Positions 35,295 through 44,713 of a stretch of DNA of 64,000 bases are shown here, piece by piece. Origin of the DNA: Bradyrhizobium sp. Leo170 (lineage in GTDB: Bacteria > Pseudomonadota > Alphaproteobacteria > Rhizobiales > Xanthobacteraceae). The notes under the pieces are model-generated. The model was not told the DNA's origin. It saw only the letters and a list, made by a program, of their open reading frames with translations, and did no database searches. Position numbers and translations under genes: made by a program. The stretch spans positions 1 to 64,000 of the forward strand of contig NZ_PSRR01000007.1 in the NCBI RefSeq assembly GCF_004296405.1, read 5' to 3'. Within the stretch, counting starts at the first letter, position 1, and each line of letters opens with the position of its first letter.

Positions 35295-36287
35295 TCATGA
35301 ATGGTGGCGAGATGGAGAAACGGGTGAGCGCAACACGCACCGGAAGCCGACATGGCTCGTCGAGGCATCAACCGCCTCCGCGTGCCGCGCGGCGGGACGA
35401 TAGCGGCGGCTGTAGTTCGGCGCAGAGAGATGCGAACCGCCCTTGAGCACCTTGCGTGGAATGCGAGCCCGCGGTCGCGCCGGATCGTAGCTGGCCTCCT
35501 TGCGGCCGCCGACGGGATTATGCGGGACGCCGTGCTGCGCGTCGGCCTCGTGGCGTGCCGACCACCAATCGGTCGTCCACTCCCAGACGTTGCCGATCAT
35601 GTCGGAGACGCCATAGCCGTTCGGCGGGAACGCCGTCACCGGCGAGGTGCGGTCATAGCCGTCCTCGCAGAGATTCTGGACCGGGAAATTGCCCTGCCAG
35701 GTATTGGCCATGTGGACGCCGCCGGGCATCAAGGCGTTGCCCCAGGCGTATTCCTCATCCTCGAGCCCGCCGCGCGCAGCGAATTCCCACTCCGCTTCCG
35801 TCGGCAATTCCTTTCCGACCCATTTCGCGTAAGCCAATGCGTCAGCGTAAGTGATGTGCACGACCGGATGACTGCCGAGCACATTGATGTGGGTCTTGGG
35901 GCCATATGGATGGCGCCAGTTGGCGCCGGGCGTGAACGTCCACCACTGGCTTGTGTCGCGCAAATCGCGCACCCGCCGCGGCGCGGTGAAGACGAGCGAG
36001 CCGGCTTGGCGCATGTCCGGCGGCGCGTCCGGATCGTTCGCGGGACTGGGCGGGATCTCCGCCGCGGTGATGTGGCCGGTGGCGAGGACGAACTCGCGGA
36101 ACTGCCAATTGGTGACGGGTGTTCGGTCGATCCAGAAACCGTCGACCGTCACGCGATGCGCTGGCGCTTCTTCGGGGTAGTGATGGTCCGATCCCATCCG
36201 GAACGCGCCGCCAGGAATCCAGACCATGTCCTCGGTCCTGATATCATCCGGCTGATAGCTGCTGCACTCGGTTTCTGCCCGAAACAT
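35295..36287 (-). CDS. Formylglycine-generating-enzyme homologue lacking both active-site cysteines
   Basis: A 330-residue protein of the SUMF1/FGE-sulfatase fold. Conserved parts are DMVWIPGGAFRMGSD, VTNWQFREFV, LPTEAEWEFAARGG, DMIGNVWEWTTDWW and the final HVGFRC. True FGEs oxidise a sulfatase cysteine to formylglycine with a copper-binding Cys pair in a GGSxLCxPxYCxRYRPAAR motif. Here the motif reads GGSHLSAPNYSRRYRPAAR, so both are serine: S288 (TCT) and S293 (AGC), each one base from a Cys codon. Everything around is conserved and the frame is intact. The protein is therefore unlikely to be an oxidase and may act as a binding or regulatory relative. No sulfatase gene is nearby. Confidence 0.85.
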   Translation of the reverse strand: MFRAETECSSYQPDDIRTEDMVWIPGGAFRMGSDHHYPEEAPAHRVTVDGFWIDRTPVTNWQFREFVLATGHITAAEIPPSPANDPDAPPDMRQAGSLVFTAPRRVRDLRDTSQWWTFTPGANWRHPYGPKTHINVLGSHPVVHITYADALAYAKWVGKELPTEAEWEFAARGGLEDEEYAWGNALMPGGVHMANTWQGNFPVQNLCEDGYDRTSPVTAFPPNGYGVSDMIGNVWEWTTDWWSARHEADAQHGVPHNPVGGRKEASYDPARPRARIPRKVLKGGSHLSAPNYSRRYRPAARHAEAVDASTSHVGFRCVLRSPVSPSRHHS

Positions 36288-36741
36288 GGCGCCAACTTTG
36301 CGCGGTGTCGCGCCCCTTCCGGTTCAAGCGCCGCCAGCCCAGCGGCAACAACAGGTTAGCCCCTCTATCTTGCCGTGTGCGCAGGCTGCGATAAGCGCAG
36401 CCACTCCCGCGGCGCGTGACGCGGTCCAATACGACCTGATCACGTGCCTGCTCCGGTTGAGGACCGAACGATAGACCAACTCCGCAGGCCTGTGATGTGC
36501 AGAGTGTGCCAATTTTCGGCAAGCTTGCTCACAGCCGTCGCGCGAATGCACCGGATGTGGTCGATCCCTCGGGGAGTTGCGAAGGCTTTGACGAAAATTC
36601 AGGGACAATTGCTGCCGCACGCGCGCCATCACGAAACCCGAATCGCTGCAACAAATCGGTGTCATGGTGTGGCAGGAACTTCACCGTCCCCGACTTGTTG
36701 TCGGGACCGGCACTGCCCCACCGTGCGTGGGGGAGGCGAAG
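36288..36741. other. Divergent gap between FGE-like and AraC genes
   Basis: 454 bases with no supported gene; the open frames are short and in unlikely contexts. The right end carries two tandem hairpins in front of the AraC ribosome binding site. No good promoter was recognised. Confidence 0.5.
36689..36732 (+). promoter_or_regulatory. Two leader hairpins before the AraC-family gene
   Basis: CCCGAC-TTGTT-GTCGGG (36689-36705) and CCCCAC-CGTGC-GTGGGG (36716-36732) are perfect 6-bp stems. The second takes up the first bases of the GGGGGAGG ribosome binding site, so its folding could limit translation. Confidence 0.5.
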
Positions 36742-37731
36742 ATGGCGCAACGTCTTTCGGTCAACATCTCCAACCTCGATGGCTTCGAGGGCATGCATCA
36801 GGGCGTCAAGGGCAGCCATGTCGACGTCATGCAGATCGGACGTGGCAGGCTGCGCGGGACCCTGTCTCATGTCGGCATCGGGGATTTCTCGCTGAGCATC
36901 GGCTCGTTCAGTCTCGGCCTGCGCACGCAGCGTATTTCGACCGATGACCGGCTGATCGTCGGCATGCTGCTGGATGCCGAAGATCGTGTCACGCACTGGT
37001 CGTTCGACATGCGTCCGTCCGACGTCCTGGTGATCCCGCCGCTGGTCGAGCATGATGGGATCTTCCACGGCGCGTCCACTTATGCAGCGGTCCGGCTCGA
37101 TCTCGCTCATCTCGGCTCCGTGTTCGGCGGCGACGCGCGGCTCAGCGATCCCGCCCATTGGCTGGAAAAGAGTTACTATCGCACAGACGATGCGATCGGC
37201 ATGGTCGCAGCCCGCCGCCTGCCCCAGATCATTTCAGGTCTCGCACGACACGAGTCGGTGCTTTCGGACGATGCGGCGGAATTCTGGAAGCGCGCCATCG
37301 TCGACTGCATGACGGGTACGATCGTCAATTCGCTGCCGCCCGATGACCGCGGCCATCTGCCATCGGCGATGAAGCTCGTTCGCCGCGTCGAGGACTATCT
37401 CGATAGAGTGGGCCCGAGGCCGGTACATATCTCCGAGATCTGCGCCGAATTCAGCCTGTCGCGGCGCGGACTTCACCGTGCCTTTCAGGAAGTGTTCGGC
37501 ATCGGCCCCGTAACATTCCTACGCCACAAACGCCTTTGCGCCATCCATTCCATGCTGAGGGAAAGCGTGCCCGGAGAGGTCACCGTCGGCGAAATCGCGA
37601 TGCAGCAGGGCTTCATCGAACTCGGACGGTTCGCCCAATATTACAGAAACCTGTTCGGCGAGTACCCGTCCGAGACGCTGCGCGGCAAGCGCGCGGGCGG
37701 ACTGCCGCCGTCCGCCGCCGCATTTCGCTGA
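36742..37731 (+). CDS. AraC family transcriptional regulator
   Basis: A 329-residue regulator. The N-terminal 215 residues form an effector domain without a named match. The C-terminal double helix-turn-helix runs from about 220 to 320 (ISEICAEFSLSRRGLHRAFQEVFG, then VTVGEIAMQQGFIELGRFAQYYRNLFGEYPSE). ATG 36742 has a strong GGGGGAGG upstream. It is divergent from the FGE-like gene and convergent with the transglutaminase cluster. Its targets are not evident from position. Confidence 0.92.
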   Translation: MAQRLSVNISNLDGFEGMHQGVKGSHVDVMQIGRGRLRGTLSHVGIGDFSLSIGSFSLGLRTQRISTDDRLIVGMLLDAEDRVTHWSFDMRPSDVLVIPPLVEHDGIFHGASTYAAVRLDLAHLGSVFGGDARLSDPAHWLEKSYYRTDDAIGMVAARRLPQIISGLARHESVLSDDAAEFWKRAIVDCMTGTIVNSLPPDDRGHLPSAMKLVRRVEDYLDRVGPRPVHISEICAEFSLSRRGLHRAFQEVFGIGPVTFLRHKRLCAIHSMLRESVPGEVTVGEIAMQQGFIELGRFAQYYRNLFGEYPSETLRGKRAGGLPPSAAAFR

Positions 37732-37749
37732 GCCATCGGCAGTAAATCC

Positions 37750-37840
37750 GTAGCCCGGGTGGAGCGCAGCGCAACCCGGGACAAGCGGATCAACATCTGG
37801 CGCGGACCCGGGTTACGCTGACGCTTCACCCGGGCTACGG
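37750..37840. repeat. Palindromic repeat, family A, complete
   Basis: A 91-base inverted repeat starting GTAGCCCGGGTGGAGCGCAG and ending CGCTTCACCCGGGCTACGG. It fills the gap between the convergent AraC and transglutaminase genes, the same position type as the other family A copies. Confidence 0.8.
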
Positions 37841-37859
37841 CAGGATGTGCGCGACGGCG

Positions 37860-38738
37860 TCACTCCACCAGCAGCACGTCGACGGCGACGTTCAGCTTCT
37901 GCTTGCGCGAGCCGACGATGATGCCGTCGACCGGCGAGACGTCGGAGAAATCGCGGCCCACCGCGAGGATAATGTGATCGTTCTCGACCAGGAGATCGTT
38001 GGTCGGATCGAAACCGATCCATCCGAGCTCGGCGCCGCACCACACTGAGACCCAGGCGTGGGTCGCGTCAGCCCCTTGCAAGCGCGGCTGTCCCGGCGGC
38101 GGGATGGTGCGCAAATAGCCGCTGACATAGGCGGCCGGCAGGCCGAGGCCGCGGAGCCCTGCGATCATCACATGGGCAAAGTCCTGGCAGACGCCGTGGC
38201 GTTTCTCGAACACTTCCGTTAGCGGCGTCGAGATCACGGTGGCCTTGGAATCGTACCTGAAGTCGCTGCGGATGCGGCGCATCAGGTCGGCGGCACCGGC
38301 AAGGATGCCGCCTCCTCGCGGAAAGCTTGCGGACGCGTAGGCCGTAAGCGGCCCGAGCACCGGCACCAGCGCGCTCGCGAAGACATAGCCGACCGGCGAT
38401 GATGGTCCGAGACTCGTCGCCTCGAACGCAACGTCGCGCACGCTCTCCCAGGGCGGGCTCGGCGAGCTGCGGCCGGGCGCATGGCGCGAGACCGCGACGC
38501 GCGAGCGCGAGTCGACGCGCAGATTACGGTGCGCGGTCTCGATCAGGACGCTTTCGGTCAAGGTGCCGAAGAAGTCGCGCCGCGCCGTGCGCTCTGCTGG
38601 CCGCGGCCTGATCTCGACGCTGTGGGAGATCAGCTCCTGCCCGTCGCCGCTTTGCGGCTCCAGCCGTAGCGAGCATCGCGCGAAACTCACGGGGCTTTCG
38701 TAGGAGTAGGTCGTGACGTGCCTGATATCGTAGATCAC
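37860..38738 (-). CDS. Transglutaminase-like protein of the ATP-grasp/alpha-E cluster
   Basis: A 292-residue protein. An N-terminal beta domain (IRHVTTYSYESPVSFARCSLRL) is followed by a transglutaminase/protease-like core whose Cys is in RHGVCQDFAHVM, His in DATHAWVSVW and Asp in GWIGFDPTND. All three catalytic residues are present. The type is found throughout Proteobacteria next to COG2307/COG2308 proteins. It may act as a cytosolic peptidase or amidase on the product of the ATP-grasp partner. The GTG start overlaps the stop of that gene (GTGA), and it is last in the operon. Confidence 0.88.
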   Translation of the reverse strand: MIYDIRHVTTYSYESPVSFARCSLRLEPQSGDGQELISHSVEIRPRPAERTARRDFFGTLTESVLIETAHRNLRVDSRSRVAVSRHAPGRSSPSPPWESVRDVAFEATSLGPSSPVGYVFASALVPVLGPLTAYASASFPRGGGILAGAADLMRRIRSDFRYDSKATVISTPLTEVFEKRHGVCQDFAHVMIAGLRGLGLPAAYVSGYLRTIPPPGQPRLQGADATHAWVSVWCGAELGWIGFDPTNDLLVENDHIILAVGRDFSDVSPVDGIIVGSRKQKLNVAVDVLLVE

Positions 38739-41257
38739 GCGAGGCCTGTTAGCTTCTCCGGCCGGCTCGCATTGGGCCCGTGCGGGAAATAATGCAGCCC
38801 GATAGCGTCGGCGAGATTGAGCAGGTCCTGCTCCAGCGAGAACAACGTCTTGACATCAAGAGTTTCCGCTTCCGCCGTCGCCAGCATCGCCTGCAGCGCA
38901 ACCGCGAGCCGCTGCGGGCGCTCGATCATCCCGTATTCCTTCAGGCTCGGCAGTGCCGCGATGTGTTCGTTGAGGCTTTCGACCTGGAACGCGACCGAGC
39001 GCGGGTTGTAAGGGTCGAGCACCGCGAGATCGCGCACCGGCGCAAGGATAGGCGTCACCAGATAGCGGGAACGATAGGTGATCTGGCAATCGACGAGCGT
39101 CAGCAGGATGTCGAGATCTTCATCACCAGCCTCGTCAAAAGCGAACTGCCGCGCGAAGCGGGTGGTGTTGATGGCGCGCTCGGCGCGGCGGCCCATGTCA
39201 AGAAAGCGCCAGCCCGCGGCGCGGTTCATGTTCTCCTGCGCAAGTCCCGCAAAGCTCGCCAGCTCCTGCAGCGTCAATTCGGCCGCGCTGATGACGCCAT
39301 CGTCATCCTCGACCTCCTCGCCGAGCCGGTCCACTATCTCGGTGATGACCTGCCACGCGTCCGGCGACAGCCTCTCGCGCAGCGAGGTGGCGGTGCGCTG
39401 TGCCGAGCGCACCAGCGAGAGCGCCGAACCGAAACGTTCCTCGCTCTGCAACGCTTCGGCGACGACCTTGGCCGGGTTCGCCCGCGCCGTCTGCGAGGTC
39501 GCGCCCCAGGCCACCAGCATGCGCTGGATGCGCTCGACCGAATGCAGGTTGGACGCGCCGCTCGCATTCGACCTCGCGGGATCGCGCATCGGCGAGCCGA
39601 GCGCGCGGATCAATCGCAGCGTCGCTTCGGCACGTTCGAGATAGCGGCCGAGCCAGAACAGATTGTCGGCGGCGCGGCTCGGCAACACGCCGGCGATGCG
39701 GCGGATGCGCACGGTATCGCCGGCGGGCAACAGGCTCGCGGTCGAGACTGCTTTTTCCGACACCACCCAGACATCCGCGGCGCGTGCGCCGTCGCCCATC
39801 GACACCGCGCGGGCATCCGCCTGTTCGGCGATTCGGCAGAAGCCGCCGGGCAGGATCGTCCAGCCGTGCGGCGTGGCCGCGGCGAAAACGCGCAGCACAA
39901 AGGGGCGCGGCGTGAGCTGGCCGTTCTCCCACACCGGCGTGGTCGACAGCCGCACCAATTCCTGGCCGACAAAGTCGATGCCACGCTCGGTGATGGCAAT
40001 CTTCAGCCGCTCGCGTTCGCTCGGCGACAACTCGCCCGCGAGCACGGGACCATGGCTGGCAAAGCCCGGGACACCCCGGCCATAGGCGCTTTCGATCGCG
40101 AAATCATCGAGCCGCGACAATACCTGTTCGCGCGCGGCCTTCTGACCGCACCACCAGGTCGCGATATGCGGCATTTCCAGTTCTTCGCCGAGCAGCCGTC
40201 GGCACAGGCTCGGCAGGAAGCCGAGCAGCGCCCGCGCTTCCAGCACGCCCGAACCGGGCATGTTGGCGATGACGACACCGCTCTTGCGCAGCACCTCGAT
40301 CAGGCCGGGCACGCCGAGATGCGAGGAGGCGTTGAGCTCCAGCGGATCGAGCCAATTGGAATCGACCCGGCGCAGCAGCACGTCGAGCCGCTTCAGCCCG
40401 GCAACTGTGCGAATGTGGACGCGGTCGCCGCTGACGGCGAGATCGTCGCCTTCGACCAGCAGGAAGCCGAGATAGCGCGCCAGCGTCGCGTGCTCGAAAT
40501 AGGTCTCGTTGAACGAGCCCGGGGTCAACAGACCAATGCGCGGCTCGTCGCGGTCGGCGCTGGCGCGTAAGGCGTCGCGGAACGCTTCGAAGAACGGCGC
40601 AACGCGCTCGACATTCATCGACTTGTAGAGGCCGGCGAACGCGCGCGAGAGCACCAGGCGGTTTTCCAGCGCGTAGCCCGCGCCCGAGGGCGCCTGCGTG
40701 CGATCGCCGAGCACCCACCAGCGGCCGTCAGGGCCGCGGCCGACATCGGCGGCATAAAGGTGGAGGTAGCGCCCGCCCGGCGGCTTGATGCCGCTGACGG
40801 CGCGCAGATATTCGCTGCTGCCGGCGATCGCGGCGGCGGGGATCGCGCCATCAGTGACAAGGCGACCATCGCCATAGATGTCGCGCAGGATCATTTCGAG
40901 CAGTTGCGCGCGCTGCGTGATGCCGGAAACAAGCTGCTGCCAGTCGGCGTCATCGATGATCAGCGGCAGGTGGCTCAGCGGCCACAGCCGGTCGGAAGTC
41001 TCGCCGGGCGCACGATAGGTGACGCCGGCGTCGCGCAAATGCCGGTCGGCGGCGGCGAAGCGACGCTCGATCTCCGCCGGCGATAGGGCGGAAAACGCAT
41101 CGAAGAAGCGGGTCCAGACCGGGCGCGGGGTGCCGTCCGGGCCGATATATTCATCGGGAATGCCGGGCAGCCGCGCATAGTCGCGCGACCACTGCGCCAT
41201 GCGGCGCTGGCCCGGGCGGGCCTTGTTCTCCTGGCTGTGTTCCTGGCCGGTCGCCAT
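38735..41257 (-). CDS. Circularly permuted ATP-grasp / alpha-E fusion protein
   Basis: An 840-residue fusion. Residues 30-520 are a circularly permuted ATP-grasp domain (GDRTQAPSGAGYALENR, LLTPGSFNETYFEHATLARYLG, LVEGDDLAV, RRVDSNWLDPLEL). Residues 530-830 are the helical alpha-E domain, starting NLFWLGRYLERAEATLRL. Many genomes carry these as two adjacent genes (COG2308, COG2307). ATP-grasp enzymes of this group are predicted to ligate amino acids or peptides, with alpha-E as partner. No substrate is established. It sits between two transglutaminase-type genes and is coupled to the downstream one. Confidence 0.88.
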   Translation of the reverse strand: MATGQEHSQENKARPGQRRMAQWSRDYARLPGIPDEYIGPDGTPRPVWTRFFDAFSALSPAEIERRFAAADRHLRDAGVTYRAPGETSDRLWPLSHLPLIIDDADWQQLVSGITQRAQLLEMILRDIYGDGRLVTDGAIPAAAIAGSSEYLRAVSGIKPPGGRYLHLYAADVGRGPDGRWWVLGDRTQAPSGAGYALENRLVLSRAFAGLYKSMNVERVAPFFEAFRDALRASADRDEPRIGLLTPGSFNETYFEHATLARYLGFLLVEGDDLAVSGDRVHIRTVAGLKRLDVLLRRVDSNWLDPLELNASSHLGVPGLIEVLRKSGVVIANMPGSGVLEARALLGFLPSLCRRLLGEELEMPHIATWWCGQKAAREQVLSRLDDFAIESAYGRGVPGFASHGPVLAGELSPSERERLKIAITERGIDFVGQELVRLSTTPVWENGQLTPRPFVLRVFAAATPHGWTILPGGFCRIAEQADARAVSMGDGARAADVWVVSEKAVSTASLLPAGDTVRIRRIAGVLPSRAADNLFWLGRYLERAEATLRLIRALGSPMRDPARSNASGASNLHSVERIQRMLVAWGATSQTARANPAKVVAEALQSEERFGSALSLVRSAQRTATSLRERLSPDAWQVITEIVDRLGEEVEDDDGVISAAELTLQELASFAGLAQENMNRAAGWRFLDMGRRAERAINTTRFARQFAFDEAGDEDLDILLTLVDCQITYRSRYLVTPILAPVRDLAVLDPYNPRSVAFQVESLNEHIAALPSLKEYGMIERPQRLAVALQAMLATAEAETLDVKTLFSLEQDLLNLADAIGLHYFPHGPNASRPEKLTGLA

Positions 41258-41282
41258 TCCGCTTCCCGAAACGAGATGCGTA

Positions 41283-44200
41283 TCAATGCAGGAGCGGCGT
41301 CCGCAAGTCGAGGGTCAGCGGGAATTCAATTGTGCGTTCTTCCGGCGGCGGCTCGATCCTGCCGGGGGTATGGCCGTGGTCCTGGAAGCGGGCCAGCCGC
41401 CGCGCCTCGGCCTCGTAGGAATTGACCGGCTTGGTCTCGTAGTTGCGGCCGCCGGGATGGGCGACATGGTAGACGCAGCCGCCGAGCGAGCGGCCGTTCC
41501 AGGTGTCGATCAGGTCAAAGGTCAGTGGCGCATGCACCGGGATGGTCGGATGCAGGCCGGAAGCCGGCTGCCAGGCCTTGAAGCGGACGCCCGCGACCGC
41601 CTCCCCCGAACGTCCGGTCCCCGTCATCGGCATCCGCCTGCCATTGCAGGTGATGACGTGGCGGCCCTCGACAAAGCTTGATGCCTTGACCTGGAGCCGC
41701 TCAACCGAAGAATCGACATAGCGGACCGTGCCGCCGGCAGATCCCTCCTCGCCCAGCACATGCCATGGCTCGAGCGCTTGCCGCAGTTCCAGCGCGACGC
41801 CGCCATGGTGGACATGGCCGAACATCGGGAAACGGAATTCGAGCTGCGCCGTGTACCACTCCGGCGAGAAATCGTAGCCGGACAGCCTGAGGTCGGCGAG
41901 CACGTCCAAAAAGTCTTCCCAGAGGAAATGCGGCAGCATGAAGCGGTCATGCAGCGTCGTACCCCAGCGCACGAACTTGCCCTGCTGCGGCTCGCGCCAG
42001 AATTTTGCGATCAGCGCGCGGATCAGGAGCTGCTGCGCCAGCGACATCCTGGGATCGGGCGGCATTTCGAGCGCGCGGAATTCGACCAGGCCGAGCCGGC
42101 CGGTCGGGCCATCGGGCGAGTAGAGCTTGTCGATACAGATTTCGGCGCGATGGGTATTGCCGGTGATATCGACCAGGATGTGCCGGAACAGTCGGTCCGC
42201 CAGCCACAGCGGCGCTTCGACGCCCGCAGGCGGCACATGGGCGAGCGCGATCTCGAGTTCATAGAGCCCGTCATGGCGCGCTTCATCGATCCGCGGCGCC
42301 TGGCTGGTCGGGCCGATGAACATGCCGGAGAACAGATAGGACAGCGACGGATGCCGTTGCCAATACAGCACGAGGCTCTTCAACAGATCGGGACGGCGCA
42401 GGAACGGCGAATCCTGCGGATTGCTGCCGCCGACCACAACGTGGTTGCCGCCGCCGGTGCCGGTGTGGCGACCATCGATCAGGAAACGGTTGGCGCCGAG
42501 GCGCACTTTCGCGGCGTCCTCGTAGAGGCCGAAAGTGATATCGACCGCCTCGCGCCAGCTTTGCGCCGGCTGGATGTTGATCTCGATCACGCCGGGATCG
42601 GGCGTGACCTTGATGACCTCGATGCGGGGATCGAACGGTGGCGCATAGCCCTCGACATGCACAGGCATCTGCAAGTCTTCGGCTGTCGCCTCGATCGCCG
42701 CCACCAGTTCGAGATAGTCTTCGGCCTTCTCGACCGGCGGCATGAAGGCGCACAAGGTGCCGTCCCGGATTTCGATCGACATCGCCGTGCGCACCGGCGG
42801 CGGCTCTGGGAGGTCCTCAAGCAGCCGCTTCAATTCCTCGTCGAAATCCGGCAGGCCGCTGCGCGGCGCCATCGGATCGGTCTCGATGATGTAGGGATAA
42901 TCTTCCGGCGGGACGTATTCGAGCGAGGAGATCGGCAACCGCAGTCCCAGCGGAGAATCGCCCGGCGACAGGAACAGGTGGCTGCGCCGGATCTTCCAGT
43001 GCTCGCTACGCCAGCGGGCGGGAACGCGGCCGGCAAGTGGGGTGAAGCGTTGGATCGGCAGCACATAGCCCTTCGGCGTCGTCAGCCCGTGGTCGAACAC
43101 CCGCGCGAGACGCGAGCGCTCTTCCGGATCGGATAGTTTGGAATTCTCAGGGCTGACATTGGCCGGAAGCGCGGCTTCGCGCTGGAGCCAGTAGGCGGGA
43201 TCCTCGAAGGCCGGCATGACGTAGTCGGCCGCCAGCTCGAGCTTCTGCGCCATGGTCACGGCGAAGCGCTCGGCGTCTTTGATCTCTGCCTTGTACGGGT
43301 TTTCGATCTTCGCGATCAGATCGGCATTCTTCCAGATCGGCACGCCGTCCTTGCGCCAGTAGAGGCCGAAGGCCCAGCGCGGCAGGCTTTCGCCCGGATA
43401 CCATTTGCCCTGGCCGTAGTGCAGTAAACCGCCGGGCGCAAAACGATCGCGCAGGCGGCGGATCAGATCATCGGCGAGCGCACGCTTCGTCGGACCGACG
43501 GCGGCGATGTTCCATTCCGGCGCTTCGAGATCATCGACCGACACGAAGGTCGGCTCGCCGCCCATGGTGAGCCGCACGTCTTCCGTCTTCAAATCGGCGT
43601 CGACCTGCTCGCCGAGCGCGTCGAGCCGCGCCCAGGATTCATCCGAGAACGGACGCGTGATCCGCGGCGCCTCGCGGATGCGCTTGACGCTCATCTCGAA
43701 GGCAAAATCGACATTGGCGAAGCCGGCAGTGCCGGAGATCGGCGCTGCCGAGCGGTAGTGCGGCGTGGCTGCAACGGGGATGTGCCCCTCGCCCGTCAGC
43801 ATGCCCGAGGTGACGTCGAAGCCGATCCACCCCGCACCGGGCAAATAGACTTCGGCCCAGGCATGCAGGTCGGTGAAGTCGTTATCGACCTCGCGCGGGC
43901 CCTCGACCGGATCGATATCGGGACGAAGCTGGATCAGATAGCCGGAGACGAAGCGTGCGGCGAAACCGAGATGGCGCAGAATTTGGATCAACAGCCATGC
44001 CGAGTCACGGCAGGAGCCCGCGCCGGCGGCCAGCGTCTGCTCCGGCGTCTGCACGCCGGGCTCCATGCGGATGACGTAGCGGATTTTCTCGCGCAGCTTT
44101 GCGTTGAGGTCGACCAGGAAATTGACGGTGCCGTCTGCCTCGCGCGGAATCTCTTTCAGATAGTCGGCAAACAGCGGGCCCGGCTCGATGGTTGCGAGAT

Positions 44201-44549
44201 AAGGCGCGAGCTCGTTCTTGAGATCGCTCGTGTATTGGAACGGATAGGAGGTGGCGTATGACTCGACGAAGAAGTCGAACGGATTGATCACGGTCATCTG
44301 CGCCGTGAAATCGACTTCGATCTTGAGCTCGGTTGCCTTCTCCGGAAACACCAGGCGCGCCAGCCAGTTGCCCTGAGGGTCCTGCTGCCAGTTCACGAAA
44401 TGATTGGCTGGCGTGACCTTGAGCGAATAGCTCAGGATCGGCGTGCGCGTATGCGGCGCCGGACGCAGGCGAACGGTCTGGGGCCCGAGGTCGATCGGTC
44501 GGTCGTACTTGTAATGCGTGACGTGATGCAGTGCGACGAAGATCGACAC
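41283..44549 (-). CDS. Large transglutaminase / DUF2126 protein
   Basis: A 1088-residue protein. The first 280 residues are a transglutaminase-like domain with Cys in [20 protein letters not shown], His in [12 protein letters not shown] and Asp in [10 protein letters not shown]. The rest is the DUF2126 region, containing [29 protein letters not shown] and [14 protein letters not shown], which resembles a glutamine-synthetase-type ligase core. The start is a GTG at 44549 with CTGGAG upstream; the frame runs on to 44615. It is first in the three-gene cluster and ends 25 bases before the ATP-grasp gene. Confidence 0.87.
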   Translation of the reverse strand: MSIFVALHHVTHYKYDRPIDLGPQTVRLRPAPHTRTPILSYSLKVTPANHFVNWQQDPQGNWLARLVFPEKATELKIEVDFTAQMTVINPFDFFVESYATSYPFQYTSDLKNELAPYLATIEPGPLFADYLKEIPREADGTVNFLVDLNAKLREKIRYVIRMEPGVQTPEQTLAAGAGSCRDSAWLLIQILRHLGFAARFVSGYLIQLRPDIDPVEGPREVDNDFTDLHAWAEVYLPGAGWIGFDVTSGMLTGEGHIPVAATPHYRSAAPISGTAGFANVDFAFEMSVKRIREAPRITRPFSDESWARLDALGEQVDADLKTEDVRLTMGGEPTFVSVDDLEAPEWNIAAVGPTKRALADDLIRRLRDRFAPGGLLHYGQGKWYPGESLPRWAFGLYWRKDGVPIWKNADLIAKIENPYKAEIKDAERFAVTMAQKLELAADYVMPAFEDPAYWLQREAALPANVSPENSKLSDPEERSRLARVFDHGLTTPKGYVLPIQRFTPLAGRVPARWRSEHWKIRRSHLFLSPGDSPLGLRLPISSLEYVPPEDYPYIIETDPMAPRSGLPDFDEELKRLLEDLPEPPPVRTAMSIEIRDGTLCAFMPPVEKAEDYLELVAAIEATAEDLQMPVHVEGYAPPFDPRIEVIKVTPDPGVIEINIQPAQSWREAVDITFGLYEDAAKVRLGANRFLIDGRHTGTGGGNHVVVGGSNPQDSPFLRRPDLLKSLVLYWQRHPSLSYLFSGMFIGPTSQAPRIDEARHDGLYELEIALAHVPPAGVEAPLWLADRLFRHILVDITGNTHRAEICIDKLYSPDGPTGRLGLVEFRALEMPPDPRMSLAQQLLIRALIAKFWREPQQGKFVRWGTTLHDRFMLPHFLWEDFLDVLADLRLSGYDFSPEWYTAQLEFRFPMFGHVHHGGVALELRQALEPWHVLGEEGSAGGTVRYVDSSVERLQVKASSFVEGRHVITCNGRRMPMTGTGRSGEAVAGVRFKAWQPASGLHPTIPVHAPLTFDLIDTWNGRSLGGCVYHVAHPGGRNYETKPVNSYEAEARRLARFQDHGHTPGRIEPPPEERTIEFPLTLDLRTPLLH

Positions 44550-44641
44550 GGATGGCGGACTCCAGCAGCTTTTTTGAGCAGAACACTGGTTCCGGCCGAC
44601 GGCAAGCACTAACAACGGGCACGCCTGCCTAGCAGGCGGGC

Positions 44642-44710
44642 GAGTGGCGAATAGCGAGTGGCAAATAGAACGGAACGGCCCTATTCGCTACTCGCCACTC
44701 ACCATTCGCC
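44642..44710. repeat. GCGAATAGCGAGTGGC-type repeat, family D
   Basis: GAGTGGCGAATAGCGAGTGG and CTATTCGCTACTCGCCACTC form a long imperfect hairpin built from repeating GAATAGCGAGT-like words. It sits just past the dehydratase stop, between it and the DUF2126 start. Confidence 0.65.
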
Positions 44711-44713
44711 TTC

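Noticed and set aside
35295-36287. Active sulfatase-maturing enzyme
   Set aside because: Both catalytic cysteines are replaced by serine and there is no sulfatase gene nearby.
41760-43136. 458-codon rightward open frame in the DUF2126 gene
   Set aside because: It is an Arg/Asp-rich shadow with no family features.
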